A stretch of 6,771 nucleotides of DNA from JANOYJ01 sp031373225 (GTDB lineage: Bacteria; Pseudomonadota; Alphaproteobacteria; Rhizobiales; Rhizobiaceae). The first letter of the stretch is position 1. Each line of letters starts with the position of its first letter. Positions 1-5,880 of this stretch are shown one piece after another. A program made the translations under genes and the position numbers. Below the pieces are notes generated by a model. The model saw only the letters and a list, made by a program, of their open reading frames with translations. It did not search any database and was not told where the DNA came from. Location of the stretch: the NCBI GenBank assembly GCA_031373225.1, contig JANMMM010000353.1, positions 1-6,771 of the forward strand, in the 5' to 3' direction.

Positions 1-677
1 ATCGAGTGGCCAAAAGTTTCACGCCCGTCCTCATGCAGCCCGGCCTGCGCTGCGGAAATAAGGAAAGCGCCGTTCTCGATGGCTCTTGAACGAAGGAACA
101 CATGCCAGTGCGCCTCGCCAGTCTGTTTGGTGAAGGCTGCGGGGGCGGTGAGAATCTCGGCGCCCGCCATGGCCTCAGTGCGGAACAGCTGGGGAAAGCG
201 CAGGTCGTAGCAGATGGCGAAACCGAGCCTGCCGAAGGGGAGGTCGGCGACGACCGCCTTTTCTCCCGGCGTGTAAGTCGAGGATTCGCGCCAGCTCTCG
301 CCCTTGTCGAGATCGGCGTCGAACATGTGGATTTTGTCATATGTGGTGACGAGATCGCCGTTCGGGGCGAAGAGGAACGCGCGGTTGGCGACTTTGCCGC
401 CGGGCAGGAGAATCGCGGTTGAGCCGATGTGCAGGAAAATGGAATGCGCCAGCGCCAGCTCGCGGGCGGCGGAGACGATGATGTCGGATTGCTCCGGCTT
501 GAGACGCGCAAACAGCGCCTTGCGGTCGCGCTCGACCATGCCGGTCATTTCGGGCGTCTGCACATAGGACGCGCCCGTTGACGCCGCTTCGCGCACGAGT
601 TCGCGCAGCGCCGCAGCGTTTGCCGCCGGTTCAACACCCGAGCGCATCTGGACCGCTGCTGCCTTAAACATGGTCAT
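1..677 (-). CDS. Carbon-nitrogen hydrolase, Nit1/Nit2 type (C-terminus cut by window edge)
   Basis: 225 codons are visible, and the frame runs off the left edge without a stop. Relatives are about 280 residues, so about 60 are probably missing. The nitrilase-superfamily catalytic triad is present: Glu43 in TPEMTG, Lys115 in YDKIHMFD and Cys156 in AICYDLRFPQLF. A further conserved Glu lies in the GESWRES stretch (about 127-131). The family hydrolyses amide C-N bonds through a cysteine thioester. The closest functional classes are deaminated-glutathione amidase (Nit1) and omega-amidase (Nit2), and the YDKIH.FD motif fits both; I cannot choose from sequence alone. It is cytoplasmic with no signal peptide. 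The start at 677 overlaps the grxC stop by one base (TGATG) and has AAGGA about 12 bases upstream. A second in-frame ATG at 671 is the alternative. It is third in a comF-grxC-hydrolase operon, and the glutaredoxin neighbour mildly favours a glutathione-repair role. Confidence 0.93.
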   Translation of the reverse strand, partial: MTMFKAAAVQMRSGVEPAANAAALRELVREAASTGASYVQTPEMTGMVERDRKALFARLKPEQSDIIVSAARELALAHSIFLHIGSTAILLPGGKVANRAFLFAPNGDLVTTYDKIHMFDADLDKGESWRESSTYTPGEKAVVADLPFGRLGFAICYDLRFPQLFRTEAMAGAEILTAPAAFTKQTGEAHWHVFLRSRAIENGAFLISAAQAGLHEDGRETFGHS

Positions 678-946
678 CAGTTTAAAGTTTCCTTCGCAAA
701 CAACAGCCCGTCCAGCTTGCCCGCCGCATCCAGCGCCAGCATCTCGTCGCAGCCGCCAAGATGTTTGCCGTGAATGAATATCTGCGGAAAGGTCTGGCGG
801 CCGGAGCGTTCGACCATCTCATCGCGCAGCTCATTGGAATTGCCGGCGTTCAGCTCGTCGAACTCGACGTGCTTGGCCTGCAAGAGGTGGCGGGCGCGGG
901 CGCAGTAGCCGCAGCCGTCGCGGGTGTAGATGGTGACTGGCGCCAT
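677..946 (-). CDS. grxC: Glutaredoxin 3 (dithiol, CGYC active site)
   Basis: This 89-residue single-domain thioredoxin-fold protein uses glutathione to reduce disulfides and glutathionylated proteins in the cytoplasm. The N-terminal beta strand VTIYTR leads into the active site C12-G13-Y14-C15. E. coli GrxC has CPYC; the Pro-to-Gly change is one I recall as common in rhizobial homologues, so it is probably not a defect. The cis-proline loop TFPQIF (52-57) and the glutathione-binding GGCDEM (64-69) follow at the expected positions, and the length is normal. The ATG at 946 has GGAG six bases upstream. The comF stop is 20 bases upstream, and the stop overlaps the start of the nitrilase-family gene, so the three genes are probably one transcript. 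Confidence 0.96.
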   Translation of the reverse strand: MAPVTIYTRDGCGYCARARHLLQAKHVEFDELNAGNSNELRDEMVERSGRQTFPQIFIHGKHLGGCDEMLALDAAGKLDGLLFAKETLN

Positions 947-966
947 GGTGATCTCCGTTCAGACCT

Positions 967-1752
967 TTATATAGCCGCAAGTTCGGCGGCGGAAAAGTCC
1001 CCCGCAATGACGCGTGCGAAAGTGAGGATATCCACCGAAGCAGCGCCCGCCTTGTTCAAAGCCTTGGTCGCGGCGATGACGGTGGCGCCGGTCGTGTAGA
1101 CATCGTCGACCAGCACAATGCTGCGCCCGGCAACTTTGATTCGCGCCTCCTCCGGCACGTTGAACGCGCCGCGCATATTGTCCTCGCGCTCGGTTGCGCC
1201 GAGGCCGACCTGCTGTTTTGTCAGTTTGACACGGAGCAGTGCAGATGGATCGAAGGGCTTGCCAGCCTGCTTGGCGATATGTCGCGCCAGCTCGGCGGAT
1301 TGGTTAAAGCGCCGCGTCAGGAAGCGGCGCGGGTGCAGCGGGATGGGCAGGATTATGTCGGCGTCGCGCAGCAGCTCGCGCCCGGCCCGGACCATCCATC
1401 CGGCCATCCAGCGGGCGAGCTCGGGATGGTCGTGATATTTCAGCGACTGCACCATGCGGCGCGGCACGCCGGAAAAACCGACTGCGGCGCGCGCTCTGCG
1501 GAACGGCGGCGGATTGGCAATGGCGTCGCCCGACAGCATGCCTTCGCCCAGATCATGCTGGAACGGCGTGCCGAGCACTTCGCAGTAGGGGCGCTCGATG
1601 AAACGGATTTTCGGCCAACACTCGCCGCAGACCGAGCCCGGCTCGGCGACGAGGTTCTGGCAGCCGAAGCAGTGCGGCGGAAACAGCGTGTCGCGGATCG
1701 CCCTTCCGAGAAATGCGCCGGATTTGTCGAAAAATCCCATATCCCCGTCCAT
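967..1752 (-). CDS. comF: ComF family protein (zinc ribbon plus phosphoribosyltransferase fold)
   Basis: This 261-residue protein has the two-part ComF layout. The N-terminal zinc ribbon has Cys pairs C28-x2-C31 and C42-x2-C45, plus C57 in RPYCEVLGTPF. The central ILPIPLHPRR...RRFNQSAELA block (about 134-156) and the PRPP-loop signature VLVDDVYTTGAT (213-224) mark the type I phosphoribosyltransferase fold. ComF proteins act in DNA uptake in naturally competent bacteria by supporting handling of incoming single strands. Many alphaproteobacteria carry one without known competence, so the role here is open. The start is uncertain: ATG 1752 has a poor ribosome site, and the in-frame ATG at 1740 (MGFFDK) has GGGG only two bases upstream. 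Both starts lie downstream of a TATATA box on this strand. It heads the operon with grxC and the hydrolase and diverges from the methyltransferase gene. Confidence 0.93.
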   Translation of the reverse strand: MDGDMGFFDKSGAFLGRAIRDTLFPPHCFGCQNLVAEPGSVCGECWPKIRFIERPYCEVLGTPFQHDLGEGMLSGDAIANPPPFRRARAAVGFSGVPRRMVQSLKYHDHPELARWMAGWMVRAGRELLRDADIILPIPLHPRRFLTRRFNQSAELARHIAKQAGKPFDPSALLRVKLTKQQVGLGATEREDNMRGAFNVPEEARIKVAGRSIVLVDDVYTTGATVIAATKALNKAGAASVDILTFARVIAGDFSAAELAAI

Positions 1753-1820
1753 GGCCTAATGAGGCTGCGGCTTCTATATAGCCATGGAAATTGATTGAAC
1801 GCCAATGAAAGAAGCCGCCT
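1753..1820. promoter_or_regulatory. Divergent comF / methyltransferase intergenic region with a palindromic TATATA box
   Basis: This 68-bp gap separates two divergent genes, so promoters for both should lie in or near it. The palindrome CTATATAG (1774-1781) gives a -10-like TATATA on both strands. On the minus strand a TTGGCG (plus-strand 1800-1805) lies 19 bases upstream, which is long but possible; transcription would then start near 1768, leaving a short comF leader. No good -35 partner is visible for the plus strand. An eight-codon open frame, ATG 1805 to TGA 1831, overlaps the proposed TTG start of the methyltransferase. Two CCATGG sites (1749-1754 and 1782-1787) flank the box. Confidence 0.3.
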
Positions 1821-2660
1821 TTGTCCGCTGAGGAAATGATTGACCGCAGGTTTGCCTCGGCGTTTCGGCGGCGCGCGCTCGCCAAAGCAAAGGGCGGCGA
1901 GGATTTCCTGCTTGCCCACGCGGCGGCAGATATTGCCGAGCGGCTGGCAGCGGTGGACCGGACATTTGGGAAGGCGGCGCTGATCGCGCCCTTCCCGGAC
2001 CGGGCGGCCGGGCTTATCCTTGCGGGGAACAAGATCGGCGCGCTGGATCAGGTTTCCATGCTGGATGCGCCGGATGAGACATTGCCGCTTTTGCCGGGAA
2101 GCCTTGATCTCGTCATTTCGCTGCTTTGCCTGCATGAAACCAACGATGTTCCGGGCGCGCTGATCCAGATGAAGCGCGCCTTGAAGCCGGACGGGCTGAT
2201 GCTCGCCGTCATGCCGGGCGGCGAGACGCTGAAGGAGCTGAGGTTTTCGCTGACGCAGGCGGAGACGGAAATTTACGGCGGCGCGAGCCCGAGAGTGCTG
2301 CCGTTCGCCGATGTGCGGGCGACGGGGGCGCTGTTGCAGCGCACAGGATTTGCGCTGCCGGTGACGGATGGTGAGACGCTGATTGTGCGCTATGACAATG
2401 CGTTTGGACTGATGCGCGATCTGCGGGGCATGGGGGCGCAGAATGCCTTGAATGACCGCTCCCGCAAGCCGGTTGGGCGGCGGTTTTTTCAGCGCGCGGC
2501 GGAAGTTTATGCGGAGAATTTCAGCGATGCGGACGGGCGGGTGCGGGCGACATTCTCGTTTGTCTCGCTCTCCGGCTGGGCGCCGCATGAATCGCAGCAG
2601 AAGCCGCTGAAGCCGGGTTCTGCCAAAGTTTCGCTGGCGGATTTTCTGGGCAAAATCTGA
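1821..2660 (+). CDS. SAM-dependent methyltransferase-like protein (BioC/NDUFAF5-related)
   Basis: This 279-residue cytoplasmic protein resembles the alphaproteobacterial branch of the NDUFAF5/BioC-like methyltransferase fold. Recognisable blocks are an N-terminal IDRRFASAFRRRAL helix, LDLVISLLCLHETNDVPGAL (95-114, similar to the LHWxND region of NDUFAF5), LKPDGLMLAVMPGGETLKEL (121-140), SPRVLPFADVRATGALLQRTGF (156-177) and YDNAFGLMRDLRGMGAQNAL (191-210). The SAM-binding GxGxG loop expected near residues 52-64 is absent (AALIAPFPDRAAG), so either SAM is bound unusually or activity is lost. NDUFAF5 hydroxylates an arginine of a complex I subunit, and a respiratory-assembly role here is only inferred. 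The start shown is TTG with a weak AAGAAG six bases upstream. ATG 1836 is the alternative but has GAGGAA almost touching it. It probably heads a plus-strand operon. Confidence 0.85.
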   Translation: MSAEEMIDRRFASAFRRRALAKAKGGEDFLLAHAAADIAERLAAVDRTFGKAALIAPFPDRAAGLILAGNKIGALDQVSMLDAPDETLPLLPGSLDLVISLLCLHETNDVPGALIQMKRALKPDGLMLAVMPGGETLKELRFSLTQAETEIYGGASPRVLPFADVRATGALLQRTGFALPVTDGETLIVRYDNAFGLMRDLRGMGAQNALNDRSRKPVGRRFFQRAAEVYAENFSDADGRVRATFSFVSLSGWAPHESQQKPLKPGSAKVSLADFLGKI

Positions 2661-2666
2661 TTTGGC

Positions 2667-2718
2667 GATTGCCGCTTGAAAAAAAGCCAGAATCAGCGAG
2701 TGTGATGCATCGGCAATC
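2667..2718. repeat. Short perfect inverted repeat before the small lysine-rich gene
   Basis: GATTGCCG (2667-2674) and CGGCAATC (2711-2718) are exact reverse complements separated by 36 bases. The spacer holds an A-tract (2679-2685) and TTGAAA (2676-2681), a possible -35 element without a convincing -10 at 17 bases. The repeat lies between the methyltransferase stop and the ribosome site of the next gene. It could be a weak transcript hairpin or a binding site for a dimeric regulator. Eight bases with a long loop may also be chance. Confidence 0.35.
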
Positions 2719-2737
2719 AAATGTGAGGATCAGCGCC

Positions 2738-2881
2738 ATGGCCAAAAGTCAGATGAAGAGCAACAAGGAAACGCGCAAGCCGAAAAAGGACAAGGCAAAG
2801 CCTGCCGCTGGCGGAACGTCGTCGTTCACCACGCAGATGAAGAGCGCCACCGACGCGAACGCGCCGAAGGGCAAGAAGTAG
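2738..2881 (+). CDS. Small lysine-rich conserved-type protein of unknown function (47 aa)
   Basis: The product is a strongly basic 47-residue protein with about 12 lysines, no cysteine, no signal peptide and no membrane segment. The N-terminus MAKSQMKSNKETRKPKKDK is followed by an Ala/Gly/Ser/Thr-rich middle and a Lys-rich end (APKGKK). The start is ATG 2738 because GTGAGG (2723-2728) lies nine bases upstream. An in-frame ATG at 2669 would add 23 residues that look non-coding and lacks a ribosome site. From memory, short proteins with a KSN(R/K)Exx(K/R)KPKK pattern are widespread in Proteobacteria and annotated as hypothetical; that is recollection, not a search. The composition suggests a disordered protein that may bind nucleic acid, but function is unknown. 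It sits 77 bases after the methyltransferase gene and 42 bases before a secreted-protein gene, in the same direction. Confidence 0.75.
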   Translation: MAKSQMKSNKETRKPKKDKAKPAAGGTSSFTTQMKSATDANAPKGKK

Positions 2882-2894
2882 CTGCGTGACAACG

Positions 2895-2910
2895 CTTCGA
2901 TGAATCGAAG
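2895..2910 (+). promoter_or_regulatory. Hairpin abutting the ribosome binding site of the DUF3828-like gene
   Basis: CTTCGA-TGAA-TCGAAG forms a perfect six-base stem with a tetraloop, 14 bases after the stop of the small lysine-rich gene. Its 3' arm overlaps the first bases of the ribosome site AGAGGA (2909-2914) used by ATG 2924. In RNA it could affect ribosome access or mRNA stability between the two genes. There is no following T-tract, so it is not a typical intrinsic terminator. Confidence 0.45.
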
Positions 2911-2923
2911 AGGAATCGAAATC

Positions 2924-3349
2924 ATGTTTCGCTTTTTTCTGGGCGCGGCAGCGTTTTGTCTGTGCTTCCCGGCTTTTGCGGGCGAACCGTCGGATGTCGT
3001 CAAATATTTCTACGATAATCCTGACGAGGCATTCAACGTTGACAACAAAATGCTCGGCGCGCCCATCATCGCCGTGATGAAAGCCCATGCGGCGAACGAC
3101 GAAGAGCCGTGCGTTGATTTTTCGCCGGTCATGGACGCGCAGGACTGGGATGAGGCGGAGGTGAAGGGCAGTTTGAAACTTGACGAGAAGCTGGACGGCG
3201 ATGCGGCGTCGGTCGCTGCGACATTCAAACTTTTCGGTGAGGACCGGACGGTGGATTGGGCGCTGGCGAAGCAGGCTGATGGCTGGAAAGTCACGGAGAT
3301 TTCTTCAAAGGTCGGCGAATGGGTCTTGTCGAAATTCGACTGCAAATAG
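2924..3349 (+). CDS. Secreted DUF3828-like protein of unknown function
   Basis: This is a 141-residue precursor with a Sec-type signal peptide: a short MFRFF start, a hydrophobic core (about 5-15) and a likely cleavage site AFA|GEP after residue 19. The mature part is about 122 residues and acidic, beginning with SDVVKYFYDNPDEAF, and has EPCVDF with Cys63 and a C-terminal KFDCK with Cys140 that could form a disulfide in the periplasm. The later VDWALAKQADGWKVTEI block (about 110-126) reads like the strand pair that closes an NTF2-like/DUF3828 fold. I assign DUF3828 by resemblance to rhizobial members; the biochemical role of that family is not known to me. The start is ATG 2924 because AGAGGA lies nine bases upstream and the signal peptide then begins normally; the in-frame ATG 2900 would add eight residues and falls in a hairpin. 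The next gene starts 20 bases after the stop, so the two are probably co-transcribed. Confidence 0.75.
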   Translation: MFRFFLGAAAFCLCFPAFAGEPSDVVKYFYDNPDEAFNVDNKMLGAPIIAVMKAHAANDEEPCVDFSPVMDAQDWDEAEVKGSLKLDEKLDGDAASVAATFKLFGEDRTVDWALAKQADGWKVTEISSKVGEWVLSKFDCK

Positions 3350-3369
3350 CTGCCGGGAAGGGGATGTGA

Positions 3370-3933
<564 letters not shown>

Positions 3934-3961
3934 AGTCCGCAGGACCCGCTGTGGTCTGTGG

Positions 3962-4097
3962 GGGTGGCGTGGTCCTGCTTCGCTCCTGCGGAGCTTCGCT
4001 GGTTGGGGAGCTTCATTCTGAACCTCTTATGAAGGCGGGAGGATAACGCACCCAATCCTGCGAAGCTCGAAGAGCGAAGCAGGACCAACCCACTCCC
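3962..4097. repeat. Long imperfect palindrome between convergent genes
   Basis: The left arm (about 3962-4008) pairs with the right arm (about 4050-4097). The core is a perfect 15-bp match, GGTCCTGCTTCGCTC (3971-3985) against GAGCGAAGCAGGACC (4072-4086). A further 9-bp block, GAGCTTCGC (3991-3999) against 4060-4068, and partial matches continue on both sides. Each arm contains two copies of GCTTCGC around a small stem: GCTCC-TGC-GGAGC (3982-3994) on the left and GCTC-GAA-GAGC (4065-4075) on the right. The central segment has its own CTTCAT (4011-4016)/ATGAAG (4029-4034) pair. It lies between converging stops at 3933 and 4113 and could end both transcripts, although neither side has a T-tract. 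It could also be a dispersed palindromic repeat or MITE-like remnant; no clear target-site duplication is visible. Confidence 0.75.
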
Positions 4098-4112
4098 ACC
4101 CGGCCGAAGCGA

Positions 4113-4598
4113 CTATTTCGGCGCGCCCGCCGTCCAGGTCACCTGCTGATTGAACAGCGGCACGGTGGACAGCGACATTTTCGCCGAGCCGTCCTGCACC
4201 TGCCTTGAGTGTGACAGGTAGATCAGCGTGTTGTTCTTCTTGTCATAGATGCGGTTGACGACGCGCTGTTTCCAGACAAGCGAGATGCCCTCGTTGAACA
4301 CTTCTTCGCCTTCCTCATCAAACGATATGTCACCGATGGTGATCGCGCCGGTCTGGCGGCAGGCGATGGAGCTGTCGGAGGGCTGTTCGAAGAAATTGCC
4401 CTTCTGGAACCGGTCGATGATGCTGCGGTCGAAATAGGAGATGTGGCAGGTCACGCCCGTCACTTTCGGGTCGGTGATCGCTTCGACGATGATGTCGTTT
4501 CCGATCCAGTCGACGCCGACCTGACCGACCTCTTCGGCGGAGGCGGGGAAAGCGAGGGCGGCGGAAGCGAAGAAAAGTGCGCGGAGCGTTTTGGACAT
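4113..4598 (-). CDS. creA: CreA family periplasmic protein
   Basis: The 161-residue precursor has a Sec signal peptide: SKTLR, a hydrophobic stretch (about 7-18) and likely cleavage PASA|EE after residue 21. The mature part matches E. coli CreA throughout: EEVGQVGVDWIGNDIIVEAITDP (22-44), VTGVTCHISYFDRS with Cys51, DSSIACRQTG with Cys80, ISLVWKQRVVNRIYD (105-119) and NNTLIYLSHSRQVQDGSAKMSLSTVPL (122-148). The two conserved cysteines probably form a disulfide. CreA is a conserved protein of unknown function, named for the creABCD locus of E. coli; no creB/C/D genes are visible here. The ATG has GGGG six bases upstream. It is last of three minus-strand genes and starts 63 bases after the cytochrome b561 stop, so co-transcription is plausible. 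A proline/glycine-ended tail (TAGAPK) completes it, with no truncation. Confidence 0.95.
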   Translation of the reverse strand: MSKTLRALFFASAALAFPASAEEVGQVGVDWIGNDIIVEAITDPKVTGVTCHISYFDRSIIDRFQKGNFFEQPSDSSIACRQTGAITIGDISFDEEGEEVFNEGISLVWKQRVVNRIYDKKNNTLIYLSHSRQVQDGSAKMSLSTVPLFNQQVTWTAGAPK

Positions 4599-4661
4599 TC
4601 AGATCCCCATGGGCTTTGGTTCAGACCGCAGATGGGAATCGAAATGAGTCAAAACAAGGAT

Positions 4662-5174
4662 TTACGTTTCGGGACTTACAATCCGCTTCAAGACGTTCGT
4701 TTTGAACCAGAAGTGCTGTGCCACGCCGCCGAGCACATGCAGCGCGACAAGGAAGAACAGCGGCACGCGCAGGATGCCGTGCAGAAGCGCGGCAAAGCCG
4801 ACGCCGCCGAACCAGAGCGCCGCGCCAGTCAGCGGCATCAGAATCATCAGGGCGTAAAGTGTGATGTGGGTGACATGGGCGACGAGCTGGAGCGCCGCGG
4901 GCTCTTCGGCTGGCGCAGCGGGCACGCCGCGCACATTGCGCAGCCAGAGCCGCCAGACGGCGAACGCCAACACTGCAAGCCCGCCCCATACGTGGGACTG
5001 TGCCGCCAAACCGCTGACAAGCGGCGTGTCGGGTGTCTTGCGGTATGTGTCCCAGGCCTCGACCATGCCTTCATGAAAGACAAACTGGCAGACAATCAGC
5101 ACCGCAATCACCCAATGCAGGGCGATCTGGGCGCTGGAATAGCCGGTGCGGGTGTTGACAGTGGAAGTTGACAT
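4662..5174 (-). CDS. Cytochrome b561 (CybB-type di-haem membrane protein)
   Basis: This 170-residue four-helix inner-membrane protein belongs to the prokaryotic b561 family. Helices fall at about 15-33, 58-77, 95-120 and 135-156. Candidate haem-ligand histidines are H20 (IALHWVIA), H61 (SHVWGGL), H100/H103 (HVTHITLY), H146 and H154 (LHVLGGVAQHFW). The C-terminal FKTNVLKRIVSP aligns with FWKDNTLLRMMP of E. coli CybB. CybB accepts electrons from superoxide and passes them to quinone; other family members have other partners, so the substrate here is open. The start is ATG 5174 because AGGGA (5182-5186) lies seven bases upstream and MSTSTVNTRTGYSSAQ is a normal N-terminus; an in-frame ATG at 5204 adds ten residues of non-coding look. 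It lies 58 bases after the acetyltransferase stop and 63 before creA. Confidence 0.93.
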   Translation of the reverse strand: MSTSTVNTRTGYSSAQIALHWVIAVLIVCQFVFHEGMVEAWDTYRKTPDTPLVSGLAAQSHVWGGLAVLAFAVWRLWLRNVRGVPAAPAEEPAALQLVAHVTHITLYALMILMPLTGAALWFGGVGFAALLHGILRVPLFFLVALHVLGGVAQHFWFKTNVLKRIVSPET

Positions 5175-5232
5175 GGGCCTGTCCCTGCGGAAGTTTCGGT
5201 TCATCCGCCAATAGCTGCGCGGGGCGGGCCGC

Positions 5233-5880
5233 TCAACTTACATTTTTGTCATGTTCCCACTTTTGAAGAAACGCCTCGATGGGCAGGGCCTGCATGTCGG
5301 GAACAGACATCGCGAGCCGCTCATGCGGCCAGTCCCACCATCGCAGCGCCTGCAGCCGGGCGCGGATGGATTCCGGGAACCGCCATTTCAGGAGTTTCGC
5401 CGGGACGCCCGCAAACACCGCATAGGGGGCGACGTTTTTCGTCACCACAGCATTCGCCCCAATCACCGCGCCGTCGCCAATTGTGATTCCCGGCATGATG
5501 ACCGCCCCTTGGCCGATCCAGACATCGTTGCCGATTGTCACGCGCTTACTCTGCCTGCGGGCGCGGAAGTCATGGTCGATGCCGTGGAAGAAGAAATATT
5601 CGTTCGGGCGGTAGGTGAGCTTGTGCGTGGTCAGCCGCTCCATCGGGTGCTCCAGCGCGTTGATGCGCACATTGGCGGCAATGGAGCAGAATTTGCCGAT
5701 GTCGGCGTAGATCGCCTCAGAATGGCGCTCGAGATAGGTGAAATCGCCGATGTTCACATCGCGCAGCACAACGCGCTGGCCGATTTCGGTGAAAGGGCCG
5801 CAGATCACGTCCTGAAGGAGAGACGATTGATGGATGCGCGGCTTTGGATCGCGCAGGATTGGTCTGGACTTGTCGGTCAT
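5233..5880 (-). CDS. Hexapeptide-repeat acetyltransferase (phosphonate-associated/xenobiotic acetyltransferase type)
   Basis: This 215-residue left-handed beta-helix acyltransferase probably acts in the cytoplasm as a trimer using acetyl-CoA. An N-terminal helix repeat segment (about 15-70, with IGDFTYLERHSE and IGKFCSIAANVRI) is followed by an inserted loop, LEHPMERLTTHKLTYRPNEYFFFHG (76-100), in which H78 is the probable catalytic His of CatB/XAT-type enzymes. Coils then resume with VTIGNDVWIGQGAVIMPG, ITIGDGAVIGANAVVTKNV and the family end AGVPAKLLKWRFPE (158-170), with a WWDWPHERL tail (181-189). The HPMER...THxxTYR loop and WWDWPHERL resemble the transferase found in phosphonate (phn) clusters (TIGR03308 type). 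No phn gene is visible here, so its substrate is unknown. The start ATG 5880 matches where relatives begin, but it lacks a clear ribosome site; ATG 5889 would add MPR. Confidence 0.87.
   Translation of the reverse strand: MTDKSRPILRDPKPRIHQSSLLQDVICGPFTEIGQRVVLRDVNIGDFTYLERHSEAIYADIGKFCSIAANVRINALEHPMERLTTHKLTYRPNEYFFFHGIDHDFRARRQSKRVTIGNDVWIGQGAVIMPGITIGDGAVIGANAVVTKNVAPYAVFAGVPAKLLKWRFPESIRARLQALRWWDWPHERLAMSVPDMQALPIEAFLQKWEHDKNVS

Noticed and set aside
1440..2720. 426-codon minus-strand open frame opposite the methyltransferase
   Set aside because: Its translation is Arg/Pro/Gln-rich without any known domain and it overlaps both the methyltransferase and comF; it is a high-GC antisense shadow.
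4443..5171. 242-codon plus-strand frame across creA and cytochrome b561
   Set aside because: It is antisense to two well-recognised genes; the composition is an Arg/Gln/His-rich shadow with no domain.
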